64,000 nucleotides of DNA from JANSWY01 sp965267245 (GTDB lineage: Bacteria > Bacteroidota > Bacteroidia > Cytophagales > Cyclobacteriaceae): assembly GCA_965267245.1 (NCBI GenBank), contig OZ253939.1, forward strand, positions 4,278,001 to 4,342,000, written 5' to 3'. Of the stretch, positions 42,304-51,153 are shown in pieces; position 1 is the first letter of the stretch, and each line of letters begins with the position of its first letter. The position numbers were made by a program, and so were the translations under genes. The notes below the pieces were generated by a model that was given only the letters and a program-made list of their open reading frames with translations, made no database searches and was not told where the DNA came from.

Positions 42304-42337
42304 ATTCCGACGGAAAGCTGATGTCCGTCGGAATTTT
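42304..42337. terminator. Second hairpin between VWA gene and hemW
   Basis: A perfect 11-bp stem ATTCCGACGGA (42304-42314) / TCCGTCGGAAT (42324-42334) with a 9-base loop, followed by TTTTA on the plus strand. It overlaps the end of hemW, whose stop codon is at 42336-42338. It has a poor T-run on the minus strand, so it may act mainly as a transcript-end stabiliser for hemW. Confidence 0.6.
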
Positions 42338-43463
42338 ATCTTTCAAGGAACAATTGTAAGGTAATTTCATCGGCCAGGAGTTTGCCTTCTTCTGTCAATA
42401 AAATTTTATCGTCCTCAATTAATAAATGGTTTGATTCTTTTAATCGTGTAATCTGAGAAATGTTGCGATTTAGCCAGTCAGGTATTATTTGTTCAATGTA
42501 ATTCAAATCTGTACCCCATTTTGTTCGGATAGTTGTCAGCAAGTACTCATTTATTTTGTCAATATCAGATAGTTTTTCCACTTCTTGTGGAATGACATCA
42601 TTTTTCAAAGCCGATATATACTTTGCATTATTGGCTACATTGAATGATCTGTTATCACCATCAAAAGAATGAGCCGAAGGACCTAGCCCAAGGTACTTTT
42701 TATTTTGCCAGTAGGCAGTATTGTGTTTACTGTAAAATCCAGGTAGGCAGAAGTTTGAAATCTCATATTGTTCATACCCGGCTTGCGTGAGTGATTTCAT
42801 CAGGTATTGAAATTGCTTGGCAGCAAACTCATCGCTGACAGGATGAAATGATCCTTTTTCATGCCACATACCAAAGGCCGTTTGTGGTTCTATTGTGAGA
42901 CAGTATGCCGATATATGAGGCACATCCAATTCGAGAGCTGAGGAGATATCATCTTGCCAGATTGATTCATGTTTCCCGGGAATGCCGTAAATCAAGTCAA
43001 TAGTGATGTTATTGATTCCTGAATCTTGACTTGTCTTGATCGATGCAACTGCCTCTTCTGCTGAATGAACTCTATTTAAGCCATTTAGAACCTCATTGTT
43101 AAACGATTGAATCCCTATACTCAGTCTATTAACCCCGAGCGTATTTAATTCATCGGTTTTGGCAGTATTTAAATCATCCGGATTTGCCTCAAGTGTGATT
43201 TCAACATCAGCGGAGACGTCAAAACTAGATCTTATTGAATCCAATATCTCCTGCAATTCATTGTTGGACAATAATGAAGGTGTTCCTCCACCAAAATAAA
43301 TTGTTGAAACCAATTCACTATCCAGGTAATTTTTTCTGAGAGAGATTTCCTTTTTCAATGCATTGAAGAAGTCCTCTTTCAGTTTCATACTCGTACTGAA
43401 ATGAAAATCACAGTAATAACAAGCCTTTTTACAAAAAGGAATATGAATGTAAATCCCAGACAA
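42336..43463 (-). CDS. hemW: Radical SAM heme chaperone HemW
   Basis: A 375-residue radical SAM protein, related to oxygen-independent coproporphyrinogen oxidase but in the HemW group, which carries heme to apo-proteins. The [4Fe-4S] motif is IHIPFCKKACYYC with C11, C15 and C18; further blocks are TIYFGGGTPSLL, LEANPDD, RLSIGIQSFNNEVLNGLNR and YGIPGKHESIWQDDI. The start is TTG; its position right before SGIYIHIPF fits the family. Divergent from the DUF4271 gene and close to the HemD-like gene, which suggests a heme-related neighbourhood. Confidence 0.92.
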   Translation of the reverse strand: MSGIYIHIPFCKKACYYCDFHFSTSMKLKEDFFNALKKEISLRKNYLDSELVSTIYFGGGTPSLLSNNELQEILDSIRSSFDVSADVEITLEANPDDLNTAKTDELNTLGVNRLSIGIQSFNNEVLNGLNRVHSAEEAVASIKTSQDSGINNITIDLIYGIPGKHESIWQDDISSALELDVPHISAYCLTIEPQTAFGMWHEKGSFHPVSDEFAAKQFQYLMKSLTQAGYEQYEISNFCLPGFYSKHNTAYWQNKKYLGLGPSAHSFDGDNRSFNVANNAKYISALKNDVIPQEVEKLSDIDKINEYLLTTIRTKWGTDLNYIEQIIPDWLNRNISQITRLKESNHLLIEDDKILLTEEGKLLADEITLQLFLER

Positions 43464-43516
43464 TTTTTTTGATGTAAAACTAATCTGTTTATTTCAGTCG
43501 ATGCTATAGTTTGCTA

Positions 43517-43524
43517 TACCTTTG
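43517..43524 (+). promoter_or_regulatory. -7 element of the DUF4271 gene
   Basis: TACCTTTG matches TAnnTTTG and ends 8 bases before the ATG at 43533, which implies a leader of only a few bases. No consensus -33 was seen. Confidence 0.5.
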
Positions 43525-43532
43525 AACGCTAA

Positions 43533-44615
43533 ATGAGAAGAAGAGCAATCACATTTTCCATTCTACTTCTGTTTACTGTAGGAGCCGCCAGTTCACAGGA
43601 TCTGAATTGGTACTCATATAATGAAAAGTTAGCGTCTTATGTGCCTTCTTCTAAAGATGAAGACGCCATTAGCACCTTTATTGCCATCGAGCCAGAATCG
43701 AAGGACCAATTAAATATTAAACTACCCACAGAAGTTTCTATTTATATTGAAAATGGATTGGTGTATCAGAACCTATCTGATTCAATTCAGCTGATCTCTT
43801 ATCGGCTGGATAGTTTAAAACAGGTTTTTGAGAAGGATACGGTTTTTATGACCTTTTATGGTCCAGGTAAGTTAAAAGACCTAAGCGCTACTGTTAATGT
43901 CTATGAAGAGATAGGGCCTGAAGGCGGGTTTTTATTGTTTCTCCGTGAGTTATCGCCACAACAAAATTTCTTCATCGTAGGTGCATTGATCACACTATTT
44001 ACAATCGCCATTTGGAGGAACCAATTAACCTATCAATCACTTGGGAATATTGTGCTGGGTCAATTATTTAGCGTCCGCAGTAGGGAGACTACAATTTATA
44101 ATAGTAGCTATTTCCAGTTAGAGAACTTGCAATTTTTCTTCCTGATTGCCTTTTGCTTATCCATCAATATGATGTATCTGTATGAGCTTATGCCAAATTT
44201 GGTGTTATACTTTAATGATTCAACTTTTTTGGGGTTGGTAGGATCATTTTTAGTGAATACACTGATCTACTATCTTGCTTTGTATGTTAAGTTCGTATTC
44301 ACCTCTATAATTTCTACCACATATCAATTTAGAAACTTCAACTACATCCAGCATTATGACTTTTTAAGAATAGCATTTTTTGCAATTTTGATTTTGTTGG
44401 GGTTAATTATCGCCGATTTCATTTTAGATGAATGGATGGTCAATAATTTAGGCTTTATCTTCATTTCAGTCCCACTAATACTAGTTGCTGGCCACATATA
44501 TCTTACATATCTGAAACTAAATAAATTATATTCGAATAAAAAACTCCATATAATTTCCTACCTTTGCGTCACCGAAATTATCCCTATTATTCTTATCGTA
44601 AAGATTTCTAGATAA
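43533..44615 (+). CDS. DUF4271-domain integral membrane protein
   Basis: A 360-residue protein with a signal peptide (1-22, GAASSQ), a periplasmic region of about 120 residues, then several membrane helices from residue 145 (FFIVGALITLFTIAIW) through about 350. The C-terminal half has the character of DUF4271, a family almost confined to Bacteroidota and often found next to a hemD-like gene, as here. Function unknown. Its last codons carry the -7 element of the next gene. Confidence 0.8.
   Translation: MRRRAITFSILLLFTVGAASSQDLNWYSYNEKLASYVPSSKDEDAISTFIAIEPESKDQLNIKLPTEVSIYIENGLVYQNLSDSIQLISYRLDSLKQVFEKDTVFMTFYGPGKLKDLSATVNVYEEIGPEGGFLLFLRELSPQQNFFIVGALITLFTIAIWRNQLTYQSLGNIVLGQLFSVRSRETTIYNSSYFQLENLQFFFLIAFCLSINMMYLYELMPNLVLYFNDSTFLGLVGSFLVNTLIYYLALYVKFVFTSIISTTYQFRNFNYIQHYDFLRIAFFAILILLGLIIADFILDEWMVNNLGFIFISVPLILVAGHIYLTYLKLNKLYSNKKLHIISYLCVTEIIPIILIVKISR
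44559..44566 (+). promoter_or_regulatory. -7 element of the HemD-like gene, inside the upstream coding region
   Basis: TACCTTTG followed by GCGTCACC matches TAnnTTTG and lies 67 bases before the ATG at 44633, within the last codons of the DUF4271 gene. It would let the HemD-like gene be expressed on its own. Confidence 0.4.
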
Positions 44616-44632
44616 ACAAAGAAGGAAAGGAA

Positions 44633-45421
44633 ATGAGTGACGAACTGCTAGTAACTGATAAGGAGAGATTGACAAAAGTATCAAGCATCCTGGTGTCTCA
44701 ACCAAAACCTGATAACGAGAAATCACCTTATTATGCATTGGCTCAGAAATACAACATAAAGATTGATTTCAGGCCATTTATACAAATTGATCCTGTTGAT
44801 ATTAAGGAATTCAGAAAGCAAAAAGTTGATATACTGGCCCATTCGGCTGTGATATTCACCAGTAGAAACGCAGTAGATCATTTCTTCAGATTGGCTACTG
44901 AAAATAAAGTTGAAATTCCTTCAGATATGAAATACTTCTGTATTTCAGAGCAAACCGCGAATTACTTACAGAAATATATCGTCATCAGGAAAAGAAAGAT
45001 TTTCACTGGAGAAAGGACTGCCACTGATTTGATCAATGTGTTGAAGAAGCACAAAGATGAAAAATACATTTTTCCTTGCAGTAATATCAGAAAAGATGAC
45101 ATTCCAGACTTTCTGTCCAAGAATGAATTTGATTACAGTGAAGCTGTCATCTATAAGACTGTAGCTTCAGACCTATCAGATTTGGCGGATGTTAATTATG
45201 ACATCATTGCTTTTTATAGTCCGTCCGGAATTAATTCGCTATTTGTAAACTTCCCGGATTTTAAGCAAAATAAGACAAGAATAGCAGCTTTTGGACCTAC
45301 AACGTCTAAAGCCGTGAAAGATCACGATCTTATTTTGGACATCCAGGCGCCACTACCAAATGCTCCATCAATGACTGGTGCACTTGAACTCTATATAAAG
45401 CAAGCCAACGGAATTTCATAA
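44633..45421 (+). CDS. Uroporphyrinogen-III synthase family protein
   Basis: A 262-residue cytosolic protein with the two-lobed HemD fold: SSILVSQPKPDNEKSPYYAL at the start, AVIFTSRNAVDHFF, YFCISEQTANYLQKY, YIFPCSNIRKDDIPDFL, AVIYKTVASDLSD and FYSPSGINSLFVNFPD. HemD closes hydroxymethylbilane to uroporphyrinogen III in heme and corrin synthesis. The sequence is divergent and the family's active residues are few, so a non-enzymatic relative is possible. The gene precedes porP by 85 bases. Confidence 0.82.
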   Translation: MSDELLVTDKERLTKVSSILVSQPKPDNEKSPYYALAQKYNIKIDFRPFIQIDPVDIKEFRKQKVDILAHSAVIFTSRNAVDHFFRLATENKVEIPSDMKYFCISEQTANYLQKYIVIRKRKIFTGERTATDLINVLKKHKDEKYIFPCSNIRKDDIPDFLSKNEFDYSEAVIYKTVASDLSDLADVNYDIIAFYSPSGINSLFVNFPDFKQNKTRIAAFGPTTSKAVKDHDLILDIQAPLPNAPSMTGALELYIKQANGIS

Positions 45422-45460
45422 ACTGGACACAACAGATAAGGGTTTAAACCGTTTTTATTT

Positions 45461-45486
45461 TTATCTAGTTAGATTAATTTAGATAA
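45461..45486. promoter_or_regulatory. Overlapping palindromes upstream of porP
   Basis: TTATCTA (45461-45467) and TAGATAA (45480-45486) are inverted over 12 bases; within them ATCTA-GT-TAGAT (45463-45474) is a second palindrome. They end 20 bases before the porP ATG and could be an operator; a weak terminator reading of GGTTTAAACC plus T-run lies just upstream. Confidence 0.3.
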
Positions 45487-45506
45487 ATAACAGTAACTCA
45501 CGGTTG

Positions 45507-46448
45507 ATGAAGAAAATTTTACTTATCCTGCTTGTTCTCTTTGGTGGTACTGTTGCTGCCCAACAGAGTCCATTCTTTTCGCATTTTGCGCTAAATCCAG
45601 TTCAGTACAACCCTGGATGGTTGGGCCTTGAGGATATTGCATATGCCTCGCTGACTCACAGGTCACAGTGGATTACTTATCCAAATGGAAGTGCACCCAC
45701 TACCCAAAACCTGACAATGGCTATTCCACTAAAGACCAAGATTAGTGGAATTGGGATTAATATAGTAAACGACAATATTGGTCCTGTAAATAATATTGAA
45801 GCCCAGGCCGGGTTTAGCTATACTCAAGATTTAAGAGCTGGGACAATTGCTATAGGGGTAATGCCAGGAGTATACTTCAAAGAATTAAGATCAGATGACC
45901 TCATCTTTAATGACGATCAGGAGCCATTATTAGATGGCCTGGAAGGAAATGAAACTCAAACAAATTTTGACATGTCCGCGGGTGTTTTTTTCCAGTCCAG
46001 ACGAAATTTCTATTTAGGGTTGGGGGTTGTGAATATCTTGACCCCAAATTTCAATTTTGGAGTTGAGGATTTTAAAAATAAAGTACGGAGAACCTTTAGT
46101 TTATCAGCTGGTACAGTTTATGATTTCAGGCGAAATTTAAAATTGCAACCAGTAATGATGATTAGGTCGGACCTTAAATCGGCAACTTTTGACCTTGGGT
46201 CACTACTCTATTATAAAGACAGGTTGTGGGGAGGAGTAACATTTAGATTGGAGGAGTCGGCAAACATTTTATTAGGATACAGTTTTTTGGAAGACAAATC
46301 ACTGAAAGCCGGATATAGTTTTGAATACATTATTCAAAATCAAGAGTCGAAAGAACCCGTTAGTTTTGAATTGTTCTTGCGTTATGATCTACCTAATTTA
46401 ATAATTGGAGGTAAGAAACCAGTAAGGACACCGAGATATACTTTCTAA
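45507..46448 (+). CDS. porP: PorP/SprF-family type IX secretion outer-membrane protein
   Basis: A 313-residue outer-membrane protein starting at the ATG at 45507 (a TTG one codon earlier is less likely). Signal peptide ends VAAQ; family features are QSPFFSHFALNPVQYNPGWL at the mature N-terminus, LTHRSQWITYPNGS, IGINIVNDNIGP and FFQSRRNFYLGLGVVN. PorP/SprF proteins form barrel parts of the T9SS outer-membrane machinery or help specific cargo to the cell surface. Located 215 bases upstream of gldK, as in other Bacteroidota. Confidence 0.88.
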   Translation: MKKILLILLVLFGGTVAAQQSPFFSHFALNPVQYNPGWLGLEDIAYASLTHRSQWITYPNGSAPTTQNLTMAIPLKTKISGIGINIVNDNIGPVNNIEAQAGFSYTQDLRAGTIAIGVMPGVYFKELRSDDLIFNDDQEPLLDGLEGNETQTNFDMSAGVFFQSRRNFYLGLGVVNILTPNFNFGVEDFKNKVRRTFSLSAGTVYDFRRNLKLQPVMMIRSDLKSATFDLGSLLYYKDRLWGGVTFRLEESANILLGYSFLEDKSLKAGYSFEYIIQNQESKEPVSFELFLRYDLPNLIIGGKKPVRTPRYTF

Positions 46449-46662
46449 TAGGATGATGAGTCGGATTTATTAGGTAAAACGCAAAAATTTCTCGACTAAG
46501 TACAATTATCTCGTGCGAAAAAATTGATAATATTGCTAGAAATTCGGAATTCACATTTTGAACTATTAGCTTTAAGAGCTTATATTTAATTTTTTATAAG
46601 CAATAATTTGAATAAAAGACTGTTAAACAACTATAAGTTTATCTTATCAATAGTTAGGTGTT

Positions 46663-47697
46663 ATGATTAAAATGAGTGTTATTAAAAATTCATCCTACCT
46701 TTTGTTGGTTATTGCGGTGGTATTTCAGGGCTGTGGACTACTAGGTGGAAATGTTGATGACAATGGTGAATTGGTTGGTGTACAAGGAAGAGAAGGTTGG
46801 GAAATGACCCGTCCTTACGGTATGGCAGCAATTCCCGCAGGAACATTTCACATGGGTCAGGCAGACGAGGATGTAGCCGCTACGCAAATTAACTTCAACA
46901 AACAGATCACAATAGGTGCATTCTTCATGGATGAGACGGAGATTACAAACAACGAATATCGTCAGTTTGTAGTAGAGCTTACTGAAGGGTCAGAAATTGA
47001 TCTTCCTTCAGGTTTTTCAATTGAGGATCTTATTCCTGATACTACAGTTTGGGTTGATGACTACACACACCACATGGGAGATCCAATGATGGTGTATTAT
47101 TGGTCACATCCGGCATTTGACAACTACCCTGTTGTTGGTGTTGACTGGGAAGCTGCAAAATACTTTTGCAAATGGAGAACAGATCACCTCAATGGTGCAA
47201 GGGCTGATAGAGGAGAGTTTGCTATGCCAAACTTTAGATTACCTTCTGAAGCTGAATGGGAATATGCTGCTAGAGGCGGACGAGATATGGCAAAGTATCC
47301 TTGGGGTAACCCTTACATTAGAAATGTTAAAGGATGTTTGTTAGCAAATTTCAAACCAGGTAGAGGTAATTACTTTGACGATGGTTATGCTTACACATCT
47401 CAGGTTGCAACATACTTTTCCAATGACTATAATCTATTTGATATGGCAGGGAATGTGGCAGAATGGTGTGAAGACGCATACAATCCGTCAGCTGTTCCAT
47501 TGGTGTGGGACTTAAACCCTACCTATTTTGACGAGGAGGAGCCAAGAAAAGTGATTCGAGGTGGATCATGGAAAGATATAGCTTACTTCCTTGAGACAGG
47601 AACAAAATCATATGAATTTAAAGATACTGCCCGGGCATCCATAGGATTTAGATGTGCGATGACTTACTTGGGTAGATCGTCAGGTTACGAATTTTAA
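46663..47697 (+). CDS. gldK: Gliding/T9SS lipoprotein GldK (PorK)
   Basis: A 344-residue lipoprotein (lipobox FQGC, C24). It has the sulfatase-modifying-factor-like fold: AIPAGTFHMGQ, FFMDETEITNNEYRQFV, YPVVGVDWEAAKYFCKWR, FRLPSEAEWEYAARGG and NVAEWCEDAYN, ending VIRGGSWKD and FRCAMTYL. Direct position before gldL, gldM and gldN identifies it as GldK, which with GldN forms the periplasmic ring of the T9SS. An alternative start three codons in (ATG at 46672) is possible. Confidence 0.92.
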   Translation: MIKMSVIKNSSYLLLVIAVVFQGCGLLGGNVDDNGELVGVQGREGWEMTRPYGMAAIPAGTFHMGQADEDVAATQINFNKQITIGAFFMDETEITNNEYRQFVVELTEGSEIDLPSGFSIEDLIPDTTVWVDDYTHHMGDPMMVYYWSHPAFDNYPVVGVDWEAAKYFCKWRTDHLNGARADRGEFAMPNFRLPSEAEWEYAARGGRDMAKYPWGNPYIRNVKGCLLANFKPGRGNYFDDGYAYTSQVATYFSNDYNLFDMAGNVAEWCEDAYNPSAVPLVWDLNPTYFDEEEPRKVIRGGSWKDIAYFLETGTKSYEFKDTARASIGFRCAMTYLGRSSGYEF

Positions 47698-47754
47698 AAC
47701 AAAAATCAATAATCAATCAAATTAGTTTTTACTAACCTAAAATATTAATACAAA

Positions 47755-48570
47755 ATGAGTAAAAAAGGCGGATTTCAAGAATTATTGTTTTCAACCATAA
47801 TGCCAAAGATTTATGGTATTGGTGCAGCAATAGTAATCGTAGGAGCTATGTTTAAGATTCTTCACTTGCCAGGTGCCGGTGAAATGCTAGGTATAGGTCT
47901 TACTACTGAAGCTATTATATTTTTCCTTAGTGCCTTTGAACCAAAGCACAAAGAGCCAGATTGGTCTAAAGTATATCCTGAATTAGCGGATGACTATGAT
48001 GGACCTTCAAAAGCTCCTAGAAAAGCTGTTGCTCCTAGTGGTAATGACGGTTCTGTTTCTAAGCAATTAGATAAAATGCTTGAGAGTTCTAAAATAGGTC
48101 CTGAGTTGATTGACAGCTTGGGTAAGGGAATGAAAAGTATGGCAGACTCAGCTAAGCAAATGTCAAACCTTAGTAATGCTGCTGTTGCTACAAATGAGTA
48201 CGCAACAAACGTTAAGACTGCTTCCCAATCTTTAACTGAAATGAATAAATCTTATGCAGCTACTGCACAAGCTATGGGTGACATGGCAAATGCTTCTAAA
48301 GATGCAAAAGATTATCATGCTCAGGTACAAAGTGTAACTAAGAATTTAGGTGCCCTTAATGCAGTTTATGAGCTAGAGTTGAATGATGCAAATAGTCATT
48401 TAAAGGCTATGAATAAGTTCTATTCTAATGTTACTGCAGCCATGGAGAATGTTGCACAGGCAAGTAAAGAGTCTGAGCAATTCAAGAATGAGATGACCAA
48501 GTTGACAGGAAATATTTCTTCACTGAATAAGGTGTATGGAAATATGCTTACTGCAATGAAAGGTAGCTAG
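47755..48570 (+). CDS. gldL: T9SS inner-membrane motor protein GldL
   Basis: A 271-residue protein. Two N-terminal membrane helices (about residues 17-35 and 43-60: IYGIGAAIVIVGAMFKILHL; MLGIGLTTEAIIFFL) include the conserved glutamate in TTEAIIFF, and the rest is a long helical cytosolic tail with repeated MADSAKQMSNLSNA-like blocks. GldL with GldM forms the proton-driven rotary motor of gliding and T9SS. The order K-L-M-N is as in other gliding bacteria. Confidence 0.95.
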   Translation: MSKKGGFQELLFSTIMPKIYGIGAAIVIVGAMFKILHLPGAGEMLGIGLTTEAIIFFLSAFEPKHKEPDWSKVYPELADDYDGPSKAPRKAVAPSGNDGSVSKQLDKMLESSKIGPELIDSLGKGMKSMADSAKQMSNLSNAAVATNEYATNVKTASQSLTEMNKSYAATAQAMGDMANASKDAKDYHAQVQSVTKNLGALNAVYELELNDANSHLKAMNKFYSNVTAAMENVAQASKESEQFKNEMTKLTGNISSLNKVYGNMLTAMKGS

Positions 48571-48603
48571 TAGATTGTTTAATCAACATCAAAAAAATTA
48601 AAG

Positions 48604-50244
48604 ATGGCTGGAGGAAAAGAAACCCCAAGACAGAAGATGATTGGAATGATGTATTTGGTACTAACAGCACTGTTAGCACTGAACGTTAGTTCCACTATCA
48701 TTGAGAAGTTTATTTTTATTAATGAAAGTTTGGAGAAGGCCAATAATTCTGCAGTTATTAGAAACACAGGAACTGTAGATAATATTGAGAAAAAGGTTGC
48801 TGAATCAGGTGGATCTGAAAAGGACATTGTAGATGCGGCCAAAGCCATTCGAACCCACGCCAATGATGTTCATACTTACCTGGAGCAGTTGAAATCTACT
48901 TTCATCGAAATAACAGGAAATTATGAGGACGGCAAACCTGAAACACTAACAAACATTAAGGGTAAAACCGATTATGACAGAGTAGGACACTACATGATGC
49001 CTGAAAAAGAAGGTGGAGAAGGTCATGGTGCTGAGTTGCAGGAAAAACTTGAAACTTACATTAATTTCTTAAAAACAACACTTACGAAATTTGAAGCGGA
49101 TGATGCAACTATTGCTCAACTGGAGCAAATTGCTAGAGATGCGGATGAGGACCCAATTTACAAGGATGACCCAAACCAAAAAGGAAAGAAGTTTTCTCAA
49201 TTGGCATTCGAAAATTCTCCAACTCCCGCAGGTATCGCTACAGTTTCCGAATTTCAGGCACAGGTATTAAGCTACGAAACAATAGCTTTAGATTTCCTTG
49301 CCAAGAAAGTTGGTGCAGCTAATGTGGAGATAAGTGATATTGTACCAATGGTATTGCCAATTTCTCAAAGAGTTGTGGCTGGATCAAAGTATGAAGCAGA
49401 AATGTTTATCGCAGCTTCTACTTCAAGTTCTATACCACCAACGATGGAATTAAATGATAAAGCAATTCCTGTGACAGGAAACAGAGGTAAAGTTGAGTTC
49501 ACCGCCGCTGCAAGTAACAGTGAATATGGTAAAGACGGATTAGCTCCAAAGCAATTCAAAGCTGAAATTACCGTTAAAAGACGCGATGGTAAGGATACAA
49601 CCTTTACTCAGATGATCGATTACTATGTAATTAAGCCTGTGATTCAGGTACAATCTGCATCAGTTACTGCACTTTATCTTAATTGTGGTAATGAGTTGAC
49701 TGTAACAGTGCCTGGTTTAGGATCTAATTACAACCCTTCTTTCAGTGCTAAAGGTGGTGTAGCCATCAATGGTGGTGGTGGAGGAAAAGTAACTGTTGTT
49801 CCTAAATCAAACAAGGTTACACTTTCTGTATCAAATGCAGGTTCTTATATTGGTGCCAGAGACTTCCAGGTAAGGAGAATTCCTGCTCCGGAGATCAAAG
49901 CATTCATCGGAAACAGAGAGGTGAACCTGAAACAAGGTATTCCTGCTAAGACTCCAAGGATTGACCTGAAAGCAATCGCTGATGAAAGTTTCCAAAAGTT
50001 CCTACCTAAAGATGCAAACTTTAGGGTGACAGGTGCGGAAATTACATTAGTAAGAGCTGGTATAGGTGGACAAAGCCTAAGAGTAAATGGACCGGTAGTT
50101 AATCTGGGACCAATAGCTGCTCAGGCAAGAAAAGGTGATAACCTTGTGATTGAAATTAAGAAGGTAGCAAGAGCCAACTTTAGAAAAGAGATTGAAGATT
50201 TCAACAACTTTACAGGTAGGTTTATTACGATACCCCTTAGATAA
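48604..50244 (+). CDS. gldM: T9SS motor protein GldM
   Basis: A 546-residue protein, one N-terminal membrane helix (residues about 14-36, MIGMMYLVLTALLALNVSST) and a large periplasmic part of several domains that spans toward the outer membrane. Family blocks: PRQKMIGMMYLVLTALLALN at the start, LAVNISS-like region replaced here by LALNVSSTIIEKF, and GNRGKVEFTAAASNSEYGKD in the middle. Partner of GldL; transmits motion to GldK/GldN. Confidence 0.95.
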   Translation: MAGGKETPRQKMIGMMYLVLTALLALNVSSTIIEKFIFINESLEKANNSAVIRNTGTVDNIEKKVAESGGSEKDIVDAAKAIRTHANDVHTYLEQLKSTFIEITGNYEDGKPETLTNIKGKTDYDRVGHYMMPEKEGGEGHGAELQEKLETYINFLKTTLTKFEADDATIAQLEQIARDADEDPIYKDDPNQKGKKFSQLAFENSPTPAGIATVSEFQAQVLSYETIALDFLAKKVGAANVEISDIVPMVLPISQRVVAGSKYEAEMFIAASTSSSIPPTMELNDKAIPVTGNRGKVEFTAAASNSEYGKDGLAPKQFKAEITVKRRDGKDTTFTQMIDYYVIKPVIQVQSASVTALYLNCGNELTVTVPGLGSNYNPSFSAKGGVAINGGGGGKVTVVPKSNKVTLSVSNAGSYIGARDFQVRRIPAPEIKAFIGNREVNLKQGIPAKTPRIDLKAIADESFQKFLPKDANFRVTGAEITLVRAGIGGQSLRVNGPVVNLGPIAAQARKGDNLVIEIKKVARANFRKEIEDFNNFTGRFITIPLR

Positions 50245-50259
50245 TATAAGTTAAACGTT

Positions 50260-51090
50260 ATGAATAAATTAGGTTATGCAATAATACTGTTATTCACCAT
50301 AATTGGCTTTAGTACGGCCTATGCTCAGGTTCCTGAGGTAGCTCCTGCTATTAAACCAAAAGTGGTTGAGTCTCAGATTATGTTCAAGAAGACGGTTTGG
50401 AGGAGAATGGATCTGAATGAAAAACAGAACAAACCATTTTTTTCCATTAACGGAGAAGTGACTAAGGTGCTCATCGATGCGGCAAAGAAAGGATTGATTT
50501 TTCCTTATGAGAATGATTCTTGCCTGACTAGAATGTCAATGGACGTATTCGAAGAGAGAATTCAACAAGAGAATCAGCAAAGTAGCGAACCGGATCCTTT
50601 TAGTGACCCTAATGACCCATTTGCTCAATTAGATCAGGGTGGGGATACTGCTCCGGCTGGACCACTTTGGATACCACCATCAGAGTTTAATATTCTTCAG
50701 ATTAAGGAGAGATTGTTCTTTGATAGATTAAGAAGCAGAATGTACTATGAGATGCAATCAATTACATTGTACTTATCAGCAACAAGTTTCTATAATCAAG
50801 CTGGTTTCCAGAAACCAATTGCTTCTTTTAAGTGGGAAGATGTTGAAAAACTATTCAGAGAGGTAGTTCCTGAAAAGGCGATTTGGTATAATAACCAAAA
50901 CTTAGCAGCAAATTTGAACATGGCTGATGCATTTCAGTTAAGATTATTTTCTGCACCCATTGTGAAGATCTCCAATGCTACTGACAGATCAATTAGAGAG
51001 ATTTATGGTCAGGGTAAAAAGGGGATTACAGCGGCTCAACAACTCGAATTTGAGTTGGTGAATTTTGAAAACGAAATGTGGGAGTTCTAG
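50260..51090 (+). CDS. gldN: T9SS periplasmic ring protein GldN (PorN)
   Basis: A 276-residue exported protein. Signal peptide 1-22 (STAYAQ); family blocks are MFKKTVWRRMDLNEKQNKPF, GLIFPYENDSCLTRM, IKERLFFDRLRSRMYYEMQS and IASFKWEDVEKLFRE. GldN binds GldK in the ring that surrounds the T9SS translocon. Last gene of the gldKLMN unit; a terminator shared with convergent uvrC follows. Confidence 0.95.
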   Translation: MNKLGYAIILLFTIIGFSTAYAQVPEVAPAIKPKVVESQIMFKKTVWRRMDLNEKQNKPFFSINGEVTKVLIDAAKKGLIFPYENDSCLTRMSMDVFEERIQQENQQSSEPDPFSDPNDPFAQLDQGGDTAPAGPLWIPPSEFNILQIKERLFFDRLRSRMYYEMQSITLYLSATSFYNQAGFQKPIASFKWEDVEKLFREVVPEKAIWYNNQNLAANLNMADAFQLRLFSAPIVKISNATDRSIREIYGQGKKGITAAQQLEFELVNFENEMWEF

Positions 51091-51121
51091 GACTTTCACG
51101 AAATTTAATATTTTAGGTGAA

Positions 51122-51153
51122 ATAGGGGCTCAGGTTTGGGCCCTTATTTTTTT
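51122..51153 (+). terminator. Terminator after gldN
   Basis: ATAGGGGCTC (51122-51131), loop AGGTTT, GGGCCCTTAT (51138-51147), ten pairs with two G-U, then T-run to 51153. It overlaps the uvrC stop region, so it also lies at the end of the convergent transcript. Confidence 0.85.
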
